Below are positions 24,500 to 37,268 of a DNA stretch of 64,000 nucleotides, piece by piece (the stretch's first letter is position 1; each line of letters starts with the position of its first letter). The position numbers and the translations under genes were made by a program. This DNA comes from Bugula neritina (Eukaryota; Bryozoa; Gymnolaemata; Cheilostomatida; Bugulidae): NCBI GenBank assembly GCA_964035545.1, contig OZ037771.1, positions 1,054,001-1,118,000 of the forward strand. The letters run 5' to 3'. The notes beneath the pieces were generated by a model that was not told where the DNA came from, searched no databases, and saw only the letters and a program-made list of their open reading frames with translations.

Positions 24500-25185
24500 C
24501 TCTTTTAGGGTAATTATATGAAGCCCCCCCCCCCCCCCCCCCCCCGCCCACTTTTAGGGTAATTAAATATGGCTGCTCCTAATTGCAGGGTAATTATATG
24601 AAGCCCCGCCCACTTTTAGGGTAATTAAATATGGCTGCTCCTAATTGCAGGGTAATTATATGAAGCCCCGCCCACTTTTAGGGTAATTAAATATGGCTGC
24701 TCCTAATTGCAGGGTAATTATATGAAGCCCCGCCCACTTTTAGGGTAATTAAATATGGCTGCTCCTAATTGCAGGGTAATTATATGAAGCCCCGCCCACT
24801 TTTAGGGTAATTAAATATGGCTGCTCCTAATTGCAGGGTAATTATATGAAGCCCCGCCCACTTTTAGGGTAATTAAATATGGCTGCTCCTAATTGCAGGG
24901 TAATTATATGAAGCCCCGCCCACTTTTAGGGTAATTAAATATGGCTGCTCCTAATTGCAGGGTAATTATATGAAGCCCCGCCCACTTTTAGGGTAATTAA
25001 ATATGGCTGCTCCTAATTGCAGGGCAATTATATAAAGCCCCGCCCACTTTTAGAGTAATTAAATATGGCTGCTCCTAGTTGCAGGGTAATTAAATATGGC
25101 TCCTCCCATTTTTAGGGTAATTAAATATGGCTCCTCCCACTTTCAGGGTAATTAAATATGGCCCCCCCACACTTAGGGTGATTAC
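24500..25185. repeat. 62-bp satellite-like array with a 22-C run
   Basis: Eight nearly identical copies of a 62-bp unit alternating ggtaattatatgaagccccg with cacttttagggtaattaaat and atggctgctcctaattgcag, then decaying copies to about 25185. The first copy contains an uninterrupted run of 22 C (24524-24545) where the others have ccccg. The unit has internal near-repeats of agggtaatta. Confidence 0.95.
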
Positions 25186-28100
25186 ATAGAGTCTAGCTGA
25201 TTAGTTTTGCAGTACCCTTCTAGTTGCTTTTGCAAATATTGAAGTTATCTACTAAACACACCAACTATGACTGAGCTACCCAATGTACACTGGAAGTTAA
25301 TTGAATCCTCAATGCAATACATTTTGTTTATTTGGAAAAAATTACATGGTGCTGAATTAAGAAATTCATAAAGAAAAAATATAATACAAATAAACAGTAC
25401 TTGAAGTGAAGCTGAAGACAAAATGAACTGCATGGATTACCTAATAATAATGAACAGTACTGAATAAAATTGAAACACTATTACCAACATTTATAATTAC
25501 AAAACAATTAGTTTGACATTTAGCAAGAATATAATTGATAGAAACATTTCTGCTTAAAACCAAGCTTAATAAAGTTTCTCAGCTCAAATATACTAGTTGA
25601 CATAGCTAAGTAATATATGCTCCAGTTGGCTCTGTGTTATACGTATGCTTTCCTTGAAAGTTGAGTTGTTTCTGTCATATTGCTGTTTGTTTAGTACATC
25701 CAAGAAGAGAGTTCCTAAACTATAATAGAATATCATAAACATTAAAGACTCATGTCAACATAGGTATGGAACTTTATTTAACATAATGAATATCTAAAGC
25801 ATAATGCAGTAGTCTATATAAGAAATTATAGATGCCACTAAAAATACCTCTTACTATAGTAAACATACCCATACCTTAGTATAATAGATAGAGATGTAAA
25901 TCTTAATTCTTATTGTAGTCAATATATGCTATTATTAGTATAATAAATATACACATCTTAGTATAGTAAATGTACACATCTTAGTATAGTAAATATACAC
26001 ATCCTAGTATAGTAAATATACACCTTAATATAGTAAATATACAGACCTTAGTACAGTAAATATACAGACCTTAGTATAGTAAATATACAGACCTTAGTAC
26101 AGTAAATATACACATCTTAGTACAGTAAATATACATATCTTAGTATAGTAAATATACACCTTAGTATAGTAAATATACGCATCTTAGTATAATAGATATA
26201 CACATCTTACTGATCTTAGTATAGTAAATATACACACCTTAGTACAGTAAATATACACATCCTAGTACAGTAAATATACACATCTTAGTACAGTAAATAT
26301 ACATACCTTTGAGTATTAAGCTGTACAGATTTTACATATCCCGAGATCAGAACAAGGTGAAGGTCACAACCACTAAAGGAAATGAGTCAGGCAGTTGTAT
26401 CAGGCTGGTAATCCGTAAGGTCTATAGGCACTTGTTACAAACTAATAACTTATATATAAAGATATAGAAATCAAAGGCATTTACAGCTCTTATAAGTCTC
26501 CATTCTACAATCAATGAATTAGAACTGAACTAGAACTTAGATACTTATAATCCAATGGCTACAAAATACAAGTCAGTTACAATCAGACTGAGCAAGCTTA
26601 ATACTGCCCCAGTCAGTGTACCACCTTCCAGGTACAAAATAGTATTAGACAACAGCTTTGGCTTTATAAGCACAGCTTGGCTTTTATTGTTTAAAACAGC
26701 TGAAAGCTTAGCTATTTTGCTGATGTAACTTATCACTGTTAACAAAGTTTACTTTGAATAATGTGCAGGCATATTATAATAGAGAGGTTTTGCTGTGACA
26801 AATTGACCGTCATTTCATGCAGTTAAATCTACTGCAAAGTTATGGCATACTTTGATACATGGAGAGAAACTAATAAATAATGACCTGAATACGCACCAAC
26901 TAATAGATACGAAAGTGATGGTCAGGTGTTGGTAAAATCAGGATATATAGAAACCTGCTACTTACTCCACTAGACATACCACACAGACCATGCATGCATA
27001 GAGATTGTATCTATTAATGATGACAACCTATTGTACTATAACTGCTGTTGGTAATATGACAAAAAAATCTTGTATATTAATGAAAAATAAACCGTTTGTA
27101 AATATAATCTGATGAAATGCCTACTACAAGCAGTATTCAATTATATATAAAAGTTTCTAAGTATTAAGCAATAAATTGACAGAATAACAAAAGTTATCAA
27201 TTAGAAAATTTCAATTTAGATAAAATGAAGTTTGGCATAATTTATAAGGAACAGGTTAAACAACTCCAAAATCAAACAATTTGTTTCAAAGAAGGCAATG
27301 ATCTCATCAACATGAAAGTCCCATATATTCATTTCCTTTCTTCACAATCAAATTGTGTACAACATTCAGACAAACAAAGAAAAGATAAATATGTTTTCAC
27401 TTCTGCTGAGCTCACATCAACAGCTGACCATATTATTTTATCTTGACAGAAATTAAATGTACAAGCTTTTTAATCAAGGCCCGATAAATTACCAAAACAC
27501 ACAATTGAAAATTTAGACATGCTAAAAATAATAATCAGTTTACCTCACACTTCAAATAGAGTAGTATGCAGTCCACTTAAGTCTGAAATAGTCAAGGTCA
27601 AGTGAAGATCAAACAACTCCAACTAATGATACAGCATCCATAATTAAGGCATAATTATTATTATGATGGAGCAGTCATCAGTAATCTGTAACAGCGAGTC
27701 CAATTAAGTCACTATACAGCTGCAGGTGTATTCAAAGCAACAGAAGCTGTTAAAGGTGTATAAATGAATCTTTCTATAGAGCCCGGGTAAGGCTGCCAAA
27801 AACCTTTACAACATATTGTGTAAATTCTGACAGAAGCACAATTTGGCAGCATATTAGTATTAATTGCACAACTGAGTGAAATAAACAAGTATAACTTTTA
27901 AAACTAAATAATATAAAGAGAGAATTAGCTAGGTGTTGTAGTAATTTTAATCAACAGTGGATTGTATAGCTAACACAATATATAATATGAATTAATATTT
28001 TATGCTTGCCGTTTGTATAGCTGAGTTCACCTCATTGCCATACATGCGCACATGCCAATATGTATCTAATAAAGTAAAGGTTAGATAACTCCAACTCATT

Positions 28101-30049
28101 GCAGGAAAGACTGTAAATATTATTGTTGCAATAACAAATCCATTTGGACACCAATCTGAAATTGGGAAGGTTTGTTATAAATCAAACACAAGAAGCAGAC
28201 ATCTTCTACATGGCAGCTTGTACGAATTTTACAGATATAATTAAAACTGGTTTTTATAGCAATGCCATTTTCTTTGCTGCATTTGGTTAAACTTGACTAC
28301 AAATAAAAAAGAAATATTTTAAACTACTCTAATATAACCTATTAAGGAATTTTATTTTACTTTCCTTCAATGTTTGCAGAGATGAGATACTGACTGCAAA
28401 CCATTGTACATGACTAATTCATACAACTTGAGACGTAAACAAGGGACTATAGAATAATAAAGAAAGCTTAATATTAACTTTTTAAATACTTCAAACAGAC
28501 ACAGATTATGCATAAAATATAGACATCAGTTACAAGAAGAGTACAAGAAGTAAAGGGTAATGCTTTTCTATACATCCTGTAAAACAGAGAATAAATGAAA
28601 AAACACAGCGAAGAGAATGATAAAAAAACACATACCTGATTATATTGAATATGGAGCTCTCAGAGCATGACAAAAGTGGTACCAACAGTTGGCTAGGTTG
28701 AAAGATGCTGTGTCAGCTGGTCAAATTGAAACAAATATGTGAATATCTGAGCTCCTTGGAGACAATTTAGAAAAACAAGACATTTGATAAATTGAAGTTG
28801 TTGGATAAATGGTCAAATATATGACACACATGTTATTATAGAGTATTGGACTTTTGTACTATGGCAAAAGCAGCATAGTCTATATAGAGCCACTGAAGAA
28901 ATTCTTTGGGTCTGAAATATTTTTTTAGCCCAAACTGAATAATATATCGTACTCTTCCATTTCAAGGAATGACTTTGACTATAATATGAGTATTTAACTG
29001 AAAATTAAATGATTAGACAAGATTTAAAGTTTATTGTACTATTGTGGCCATTTTAGCTAGAAAATTTATAAATATTATTTTAGATATGAGCCATATTGTA
29101 TGGAGTAATAAATTAATCAAAGTTATATCTGCAGGCGTGGTGATGCTGCAAGATGAATACAGCAAAGTAACAATAAATATATTACTGACAGTTAAAGTCA
29201 GTAGACATGGGTGAGGTTGTGAAAATTTGTGTGAAATCTTATCCATAGGCAGTCGAACCTGCATAGGACATTATATCAAGATCACACAAAGTAAAATTAT
29301 GTTCATCAGGACAAAATACTATTAGTATTAAAACTGTGCAGTATTAGATACATTCAGATAAAGTAACAAACGTGTCAGCCTGAATACTCATGAATTTAAG
29401 GAGAAGCGCTAAACTCAAATTGAAGATCTTGAAAAATGAAAAAAATAATATATTTAAATTGAAAAGAATGCAAATACTGTAACTTATAATTATTTGATCA
29501 GAAACCAGTAAACAGTAAGATATCCTGGCATATTTTAATACTGGCACAGCAGCTTGAGCTATAACAATATATGCTGCAATTAAAAAATTATAGTAAAATA
29601 ATGATTGTAGACAAACTAAACAATGGGCCATGACTCACTGCAAGTGTATAACTTATTAGCCACAAAACCAACATCAAACTGAAAGCAATAATAGCATCAA
29701 GCATGAGTATAACTAAAAATATATAATCCCCTATAAATATATTTATAATAATAATAATAGTTTTTAGTACTAATTACTATTAGTAATGTTACTAAAAACA
29801 CTATTACAAGAATTGATTTTGTGGATTTAGTTCAATATAGATCAAGAAACAACAAAGTAGAAGCTAAATTGTAAACCAATTATAAAACCTTGCACTTTCA
29901 GTCTAGGAGCAGTGAAAAAACTGAATAAGTTTAATAACTATAGGAATTTCAAGCCTCTAAATAAATACAGGTCTACATACAGTTTTGTAAAAAACCAAAT
30001 GTTGATAAAAAGATTATTAAATTGCATGCTAAGTAGAGGATTACCTTAA
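25186..30049. other. Intergenic AT-rich DNA, no gene seen
   Basis: Strongly AT-rich. Open frames are short and lack domain-like sequence on either strand. Apart from the 23-bp repeat at 25955-26310, I see no structured feature. Confidence 0.6.
25955..26310. repeat. Roughly 23-bp AT-rich tandem repeat
   Basis: About 15 copies of cttagtatagtaaatatac plus acat, with shorter variants, in intergenic DNA. Confidence 0.9.
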
Positions 30050-30928
30050 TAAGATTACCCATCAGTTTCAAATGCATTCGTGCGACCAGGTGAGTTTCAG
30101 TTTGAAGAACTAATGGTGTTACAGCAGACCGTGCTCAGCCGTCCGTAACTGACCATGTGACTATTGTGTCGCTAGTTATAATTATTAGTTTATTTAGTAG
30201 AGACATCAATGGGCTCGCCCTTTCCGGTTGATTGATGTTTTTCCTAATTTGAGTTGCGATTTTAAATTATAACTATTAGTATTACTGTACTGAGCTGGAA
30301 TAGACCAATATATTATTGAGTTCATTGTATTACTGTATTAGTAGTAGCCTTAGGCCGTGGTATTTGGTAAAAGTAGAAGTAAATGTAATACTCTTGATCC
30401 TACTTATAGTGATATACTGATAGTAATTAGCAATACTAATTCAGTAATTGTAATAACTAGTAATACTAATACTATAGTAATAGTAATAGTAATACTATTC
30501 AATTAGTGTTACTATTAGATTGAACTCTCAAAACTCATTATAATTGATATGAAATTAAAGCATAATAAATTTAAATTAATGATTAATGTTAATAATTTTA
30601 TCATAATCATAATTGATAATGGTTACTAATTCATCAATTATTGGCAAATAAAAGAGTGTAAGTCACTAAGTGTAGTTACTATTAAATTGTAAATAATATT
30701 TATATTTTATTATAAGTATTTGTGTATTATCAAGTAATAATTCTAAAAATTAAAGTTAACTTTAACAGTAACACTAATAGTAATACTTGCCAATGGCAAT
30801 ACGAATATGAATTTATATGCTCTTATAGTTGTGATCATTATTCTTGCTTTGCATCTATCAAATCAAACATATGTATGACCATCTCCAACACATTTGAACC
30901 TTGCTGCCTTGTAGTGAATGACTTGAAG
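30050..30928 (+). promoter_or_regulatory. Upstream region of NAGA, possible 5' UTR intron
   Basis: A donor-like site (gcgaccag then gtgagtttc, donor at 30090) and an acceptor-like site (ccttgtag, ending 30914) just before the NAGA start codon suggest a noncoding first exon ending near 30089 and an intron of about 825 bp. The patch at 30080-30240 is richer in CpG and holds an E-box variant (accatgtgac). No core promoter element was identified. Confidence 0.35.
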
Positions 30929-33299
30929 ATGAACTGGCTACTGCTAGGGTTAGCTGCTCTGAGTCACATGGCCATTTCTCTGGATAATGGCCTGGCTAGA
31001 ACTCCTCCAATGGGCTGGATGGCGTGGGAGAGATTTCGCTGCAATATTAACTGTAAAGATGATACAGACAACTGCATAGGGTACTATGGAATTTTTTATT
31101 ATGGCTCTTTAACATTCCTCATAGCAACTAAAATATTATAACCTTCACTTGGTTCTGGTGACTCTTGTCTAGTGAGAACCTCATCAAGCAGATGGCTGAT
31201 AGAATGGCTGCCGACGGGTTTAAGGATGCCGGCTACGAGTATGTCAGTATAGATGATTGCTGGTTTGCAAGTGAGCGAGACAGTAATGGCAGACTTCAGC
31301 CCGACTCCACAAGGTTTCCCAGCGGCATGAAGGCACTGGGTGACTATGTATGTTTTCACAACCACCAGCAAGTGTTTGGCCCTCAGTCACTAGACTAACC
31401 GTTTGTGGTCTTCGAACCTCTTTGTTGTGTGATGTTCACTTCAAAACATCCAATTCTGTTGCTATACTTGGCCAGGTAGAAGCTTCAGAACTATAGTCAG
31501 CTCAGCAGTTGTGAATTCGTGCTATCTCTTATCTCTGAGTGGCTGTAAAACTTATGTCCATTAATACTTTCAGTGAAAAACTGTGCAACTTATACATAGT
31601 TCATTCAGTTATAGTATCAAGTAATGTATGACATACTTTAGATCCACAAACTAGGACTCAAGTTCGGTATCTACGAAGATATCGGCACCAAGACTTGTGC
31701 AGGGTATCCCGGCAGTTACAATAATATAGAGTTGGACGCACAGACATTTGCTGACTGGGGAGTGGACATGCTGAAACTGGATGGTTGCTATGCCAACGCT
31801 TCCTACTATGCATACGGTAGTTAAATATTTACCAGGTGTTGAGGTCAAATAAATGGTACTTTGCCTTCTACCAACTGAACTATTTAATTTTTCAGTTAAC
31901 AGCCTTTTTAGCCAATTATGTTTGAATGTATGTGTGTTAATGTCTGGTGCTAAGTCTATACTTGTCACAGGCTACCCAGCTATGTCAAAGGCACTGAACA
32001 AAACTGGCCGACCCATCATGTATTCTTGCAGCTGGCCAGCCTACATTAGTAACGTAAGTCTTGTTTAGATAAGGTCTAGAACGTAGAATGGTTTGATAGC
32101 TCTCACACTCTGTACGTTCACCTATATACTCTCTGCTCACACTATGTACGTTGACCTATATACTCTCTTCCAACAACTGCTGTCGTTGACCTATATACTC
32201 TCTTCCAATAGCCACCATACGATGTCATTGCTGAGCACTGCAACATATGGAGAAATTATGGTGACATCCAAGACAACTGGGACAGCGTATCTTCTATAAT
32301 TAACCACTACGGTGATAATGCCGACAAGTTTGCAGAAGTTGCTGCCCCCGGCCAGTTCAACGACCCCGACGAGGTTAGTGCAAACATATATTTACTCTGA
32401 GATGCCATCTTGGAGTTTACTGAACAAAGATAATAAATTTTATTAATTTGTTGGCAAAACATAATTATTAATTGCATCATTAACTATAATATTGAGCCGC
32501 AAAATGTTTTCAGTTGTGTTACTTTTGGTGTACAGCTTATCATTGGAGACTTTGGACTAACCTATGATCAATGGAGGGCCCAAATGGCGCTGTGGGCTAT
32601 TTTTGCAGCACCCCTCATTATGTCTGTGGATTTGAGAAACATAGATTCTGAGGCTACGAAAATCTTACTCAATAAGAATGTGATTGCTGTGAACCAGGAC
32701 CCTCTCGGTAAACAGGGTGTTCGTATTTATAAGGTTGGTCTTATGATTACATATAGTATTTAATATAATGCATATATAATATAAATAATATAATATATTA
32801 TTATTTTGCCATCTCTACATAATCTAGTCTATTTAGGATACTTCTATTCAAACTTTCCGGAGAGAATTGAAAGGCGGCAGCATGGCTGTAGCTATTTTGA
32901 GGACATCTAAAGGCCCCACCCCTGCCAGACTTGACAGATCACTCAAGGATTTGGGGCTATCAGCTGCTGTCAGTTATGATTGTTATGAAACGTTTCAAGG
33001 TAAATGTTTCCCTCTTCATGTAGCATGGTGTCATCTAATGTGAAATACTTACTCTTCATGTAGCATGGTGCCATCTAGTGTGAAATACTTACTCTTCATG
33101 TGGTGTGACTTCTGCATCCTTCACACAATAGTGGTTGTAGACCGATGAAAGTCAGTCACACATTGTATCTGTTACAGGAGAGTTTATTGGTAGTCTGAGT
33201 CCAGATGACGAGGTTACTGTGTGGCTCAACCCTGCAGGTGGAACTTACCTCATGACGTGCCACCCAAACCCCAAACCTAACGCAAGAACCAACATCTAA
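30929..33299 (+). CDS. NAGA: Alpha-N-acetylgalactosaminidase (GH27), 8 exons, complete
   Basis: Lysosomal glycoside hydrolase removing terminal alpha-GalNAc from glycoconjugates. Exons: 30929-31080, 31173-31347, 31642-31816, 31971-32053, 32212-32373, 32536-32733, 32837-32999, 33178-33299; 1230 nt, 409 residues, all junctions in frame. A signal peptide ([17 protein letters not shown]) precedes [13 protein letters not shown], the usual mature start. Visible site residues: Asp78/Asp79 (IDDCW, sugar binding), Asp156 (LKLDGCY, nucleophile) and Asp213 ([11 protein letters not shown], acid/base). Ser188 and Ala191 (SCSWPAY) are the residues that select GalNAc; alpha-galactosidase A has Glu and Leu there. 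Length fits human NAGA (411). Oddity: the loop usually ending WNDPDM is FNDPDE here. A single NAGA-like ancestor serving both activities is possible in invertebrates. Confidence 0.93.
32100..32211. repeat. Short tandem repeat at the NAGA exon 5 acceptor
   Basis: Three to four imperfect copies of about 34 bp containing gttgacctatatactctctt. The last copies end ccaac or ccaatag, the latter being the exon 5 acceptor at 32211. Confidence 0.8.
33005..33105. repeat. Roughly 45-bp duplication in NAGA intron 7
   Basis: Two to three copies of a unit containing cttcatgtagcatggtg and tgtgaaatacttact. Confidence 0.75.
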
Positions 33300-33529
33300 C
33301 TTCACATACTCGATATATACATTCCATTTTTATCATTTATATCAATAAGGATATACTGTATATTTCTTGTATCATACTCTTGATTCTGACGAATACTTTA
33401 TTGGTTATGATCCAAGACTGATATTAGCTTTTCACTTCTCAGCTATTTCTTCTATGTATACAAGCTGAATGCCATTTATTGAAATCGTTGTACTTCTTAG
33501 CACTATATTTCCAAGCCTTTCTATAATAT

Positions 33530-33535
33530 AATAAA
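33530..33535 (+). terminator. NAGA poly(A) signal
   Basis: aataaa located 231 bp after the NAGA stop codon, the best-placed canonical signal downstream. Confidence 0.5.
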
Positions 33536-36500
33536 CCAGATGATTTCTCTAATCAGATCTCTATATTTTATATCTAGCATTTAATTGCTCTGGGAGTCAC
33601 CAAACCCTAATAACATGGTCTAGCATAGACAAGGAAACTTGTATGCCTGTTTAGAATATGCATACCTAACACTTTTCAAAGGCAAAGTTGAAAGAGCTTT
33701 GTTTTAGTTTTAATGTGTAGCTTTACCACCATTGATATTTAGAAAATACTGCTATCAAAATGCAGATTTATTCTGATGTTGACTGGGAGAGACAACTTTT
33801 ATTGCTTAGTGTAACTTAGTGTAACATTTGGTCTTGATGCTTCTACACATTCTGGAATATCTTTAAAATAGTATGGCAAAGGGACCCACCAACCGTGCAG
33901 ATGGGCTACACACAAGCTTTGACCTGTTCCCAGCCCGCTCAACAGTCATTACTGCTGTTTGCACAATGTAAATTTTATGTGTATGAAATTTTCTGTATTT
34001 TTATTTCTTGTAAACTCAACGCTCAACAAAGAACCAATAAGATCATTGATTAAATGCAAAAAATTTGTAAGAAAATGGAAGACAACTCCTGAGTCGCCAG
34101 TTGAACAATATTGTAGAATCATAATAATTTACAAGTGATTAAGTTTTAATAACTCATTAGTTATAAATATAGAAGTATACTAAAATACTGACTTATCTAA
34201 GACTACACATAGTATCAATTCCAAAATAACTATAAAATATGTAACAAATTCATTCCAATAACTTATATAAACAAACATACTTCAATAAAATTTAAAAATA
34301 ATTACTTTTTACAATAAATCAAACAATTATAAATTACATTAAATTGGAAGTGTGGTAGCTGGGCTACTTCATTGTCAACAACATAATTGTCAGTATAAGG
34401 TTGTGGATAGTATTTGCAAGAGGCGAGGGAACAACCCCCACAAGCATATTACAGTTGTTTAGCAGTGTTACCAATGGGCATTATTAACAACCAAGAGTTT
34501 AAGCTCAAACAATAGAATTAGCAATAATTTAGCACAGGTCTACCATATTTTCTACTTGCAACTAAAGGGTGGCATATGTACTGTACCTCACACCAAATGA
34601 GACTGTTGTTGAAATCAAGCAAAAGCTCTAATTGACAGCATATTTGCCAAGATGGTCAGCAAAGTCACACGAGGTGAGATTTGCATGAAGCTTAGCAAGC
34701 TGAGCCCAGCTGTAGCACACAGGTAACTGAAACAGGCCAAGTGTAACTAGCAGTCACATTTTTCATACACCAAATGAGCACTGGCACTTAGTAAGTCAAG
34801 TACTGGAACTTCAAGAAAAAAATTAAAAGCAAACAAATGGATTGCTTGCAATAGAAATTTCAAAAATTAATAAAGCACAAAAACGAAAATACATTTCCAG
34901 TAAAACTTAAATTAATGGCACTTTGACTTAACCCATGTTTATAATAGAATATTCATGGCTTGGACAAATGTCCAAGCCATTACTTATCGAAAGTGGACAA
35001 CTCCGGATAAGAAATATTGGAGCTGGGAGGTTATTTCTACAGTAGTCTAGAAATCACTCCATAACAAGCCGAAAATTGATTGGCCAACTCGGGAGAAACC
35101 AGTTAAGAGTGCATATATACCGGGTGGATGTGCATAGTGTTAGCTTTGTTGCATTACTTCAATTATTCGGATAGATAGGAGATAATAGTGTGCTGCCTGC
35201 AACACAGCAGGCTGACGTGGAAACCAAGAGCCATGCTGTCAGTGCTGGCTGGTATTCATCAAGCTAATCAAGAGCAATACACACGTGAAGGCGGCAGCGG
35301 CAGCAGCAGACATAAGCTTATCTGATTGGCATATGATTGGTAGAGAGGAAAGTTATTTTATTTGACTAAGAAGCTAAAAGGGAAAAGACAAATTGGTGTG
35401 TAGCAATGAATAAACCAAGCACAATATATTTGTAGTAGTATAACTAATAACAAAACATGCAAGCAAAATTTCTTTCAAGATATTTAAATAAGCAACATTT
35501 GCAGTCTACCATTAAAGTGGGGACTAGCGGCAAAGGCTGGCTAGTAGCAGCGGTCGCCATAGCAACTATCATACAGGAAATACCAGTTTAGTAGCCAGCA
35601 GCTGATTGGTTGATTGGATGGCCATATTATTTGTGAACACAGAAGTGACGCAGTGTTATCAACTCAATATTATGACCATCAAATCAAATAAATCAGATTC
35701 AGAATCATCAAGCAATATGGCAGCTTAGCAATAAGCAGCAAGCATTGGTTGCCGTCTAGAATAGGGTGGTGAATAATGCACCCATCCACACTCCTGGCAA
35801 AATACTTTAGAACCTAGTCTGAAAATAAAAACTAAATGGACTCGGTGGAATCTGTTAGATAAAATATCTTGAAAGAACATTATATGCTCAAAAATTCTGT
35901 ACATAAAACAAAAATATTACTAATAATATAGTCATCTCCAAATAAAATGTAATTTCTAAAAGGATAAAGTTGAAATTGTAATATGGTGATCTACAATAAT
36001 AATAATAAGAATAATAATAATAACGTGTTTTGACACTTCGGTTCTTTTGAAAAATACAGTAAAATGATAGAAAAACCTGCTCTCAAACAATACCAATCTG
36101 TGGAATATATCTCACATATTTAGTGGTACATGCTAAGACATAAAACCTGGCAGACGAGTACCAGACTAAAACAATACATCTTAAAACTAGTAATACATTC
36201 ATATACATGTAATCAACCTTCTTTCAGCGGTTGAACCTAAACCGACAGCTGTGTACTGACTGCCAATCACAGACCACATCTCATACCACTTCAGTTGAAC
36301 ATCATAGAGGACGAGCAAGCATTTTGATTGGTCAATATTTGCTAATTAACATTTTGATTGGTCAGCACCACAGTGAGACTGAGTTGTTAAAATAAGATGA
36401 TTTCCATATATTCAGTTGATTATAGAACAAAGTGACGGGCGTAAAGAGAAGATAACTGCTGCTTTAGTGGAATAATTGGAGGAGTAAATGTTATCACAGC

Positions 36501-36563
36501 AGATAGGAGAGGATTGAGTAAGTCAGTCCTGTGTATAGAATATAGTCTGCTTTCTTCATGTTC
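33536..36563. other. Convergent intergenic / MBNL 3' UTR region
   Basis: AT-rich DNA between the NAGA 3' end (plus) and the last supported MBNL coding exon (minus). It probably contains the MBNL 3' UTR. tttatt motifs, i.e. AATAAA on the minus strand, occur for example at 33397-33402, inside the NAGA 3' UTR, so the two UTRs may overlap. No further coding exon could be supported on either strand. Confidence 0.5.
34955..34980. repeat. Perfect 12-bp inverted repeat, 2-base loop
   Basis: atggcttggaca, aa, tgtccaagccat. It lies in the probable MBNL 3' UTR or intergenic region and would form a tight hairpin in RNA. Confidence 0.8.
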
Positions 36564-37268
36564 TTATTGGTTTTGAGTGGGACGTAATAGTACATACCAT
36601 GGGAGATGATAGTATTTACAGTTAGCTCTAAGGCATTTGCCTTTTACATTGTCTCTACACACTATAACTTTACCATCTGAAACCTCCACATGATCTGCAA
36701 GAAAACATAATAGTAACTACATAGTATACAGTAGAAACTACATAGTATACAATAGTAACTACATAGGACACAGTAGTAACTACATAGTACACAGTAGTAA
36801 CAACATAGTACACAGCAGTAACAACATAGTACACAGTAGTAACTACATAGTACACAGTAGTAACTTTATAGTACACAGTAGTAACTTTATAGTACACAGT
36901 AGTAACTACATAGTACACAGTAGTAACTACATAGCCCACAGTAGTAACTACATAGCCCACAGTAGTAACTACATAGTCCACAGTAGTAACTACATAGTAC
37001 ACAGTAATAACTACATAGTACATAGTAGTAACTACATAGTACACAGTAGTAACTACATAGTACACAGTAGTAACTACATAGTACACAGTAGTAACTACAT
37101 AGTACACAGTAGTAACAGCATAATATACAGTAGTAACTACATAGTACACAGTAGTAACAGCAATGCATACACTTAGAACTCACCTTCTAATAAGTGAATG
37201 TACTTGCAGGCGGGGCGGTTGCATTGACCCGACCTATAATCTCTGCACACCGGCAGGGTGTCCAGCAA
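36564..37268 (-). other. MBNL: MBNL exons for CCCH fingers 5 and 6
   Basis: Exon 37184-37268 (phase 0 in, 1 out) encodes finger 5, [18 protein letters not shown] (CX7CX4CX3H). Exon 36598-36694 encodes [11 protein letters not shown], then finger 6, [18 protein letters not shown] (CX7CX4CX3H). Joined, they read as one tandem pair whose linker resembles that of fingers 1-2 ([11 protein letters not shown]). After finger 6 the frame either continues to TAA at 36564-36566 (ending LLRPTQNQ), or splices at a GTATGT donor at 36597-36592 to an exon I could not find. Confidence 0.8.

Noticed and set aside
30929-33299. Alpha-galactosidase A (GLA)
   Set aside because: The specificity pair is Ser188/Ala191 (SCSWPAY), as in NAGA, not Glu/Leu, and the length and N-terminal RCNINC motif also fit NAGA better.
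35270-35600. Possible last MBNL exons on the minus strand (frames starting MSAAAAAAF or MATAATSQ)
   Set aside because: They do not fit the required phase 2 entry after finger 6, and the frames that do fit stop within 8-17 codons.
36670-37149. 159-codon minus-strand frame with YYVVTT periodicity
   Set aside because: It is an 18-bp intronic array between the finger 5 and finger 6 exons.
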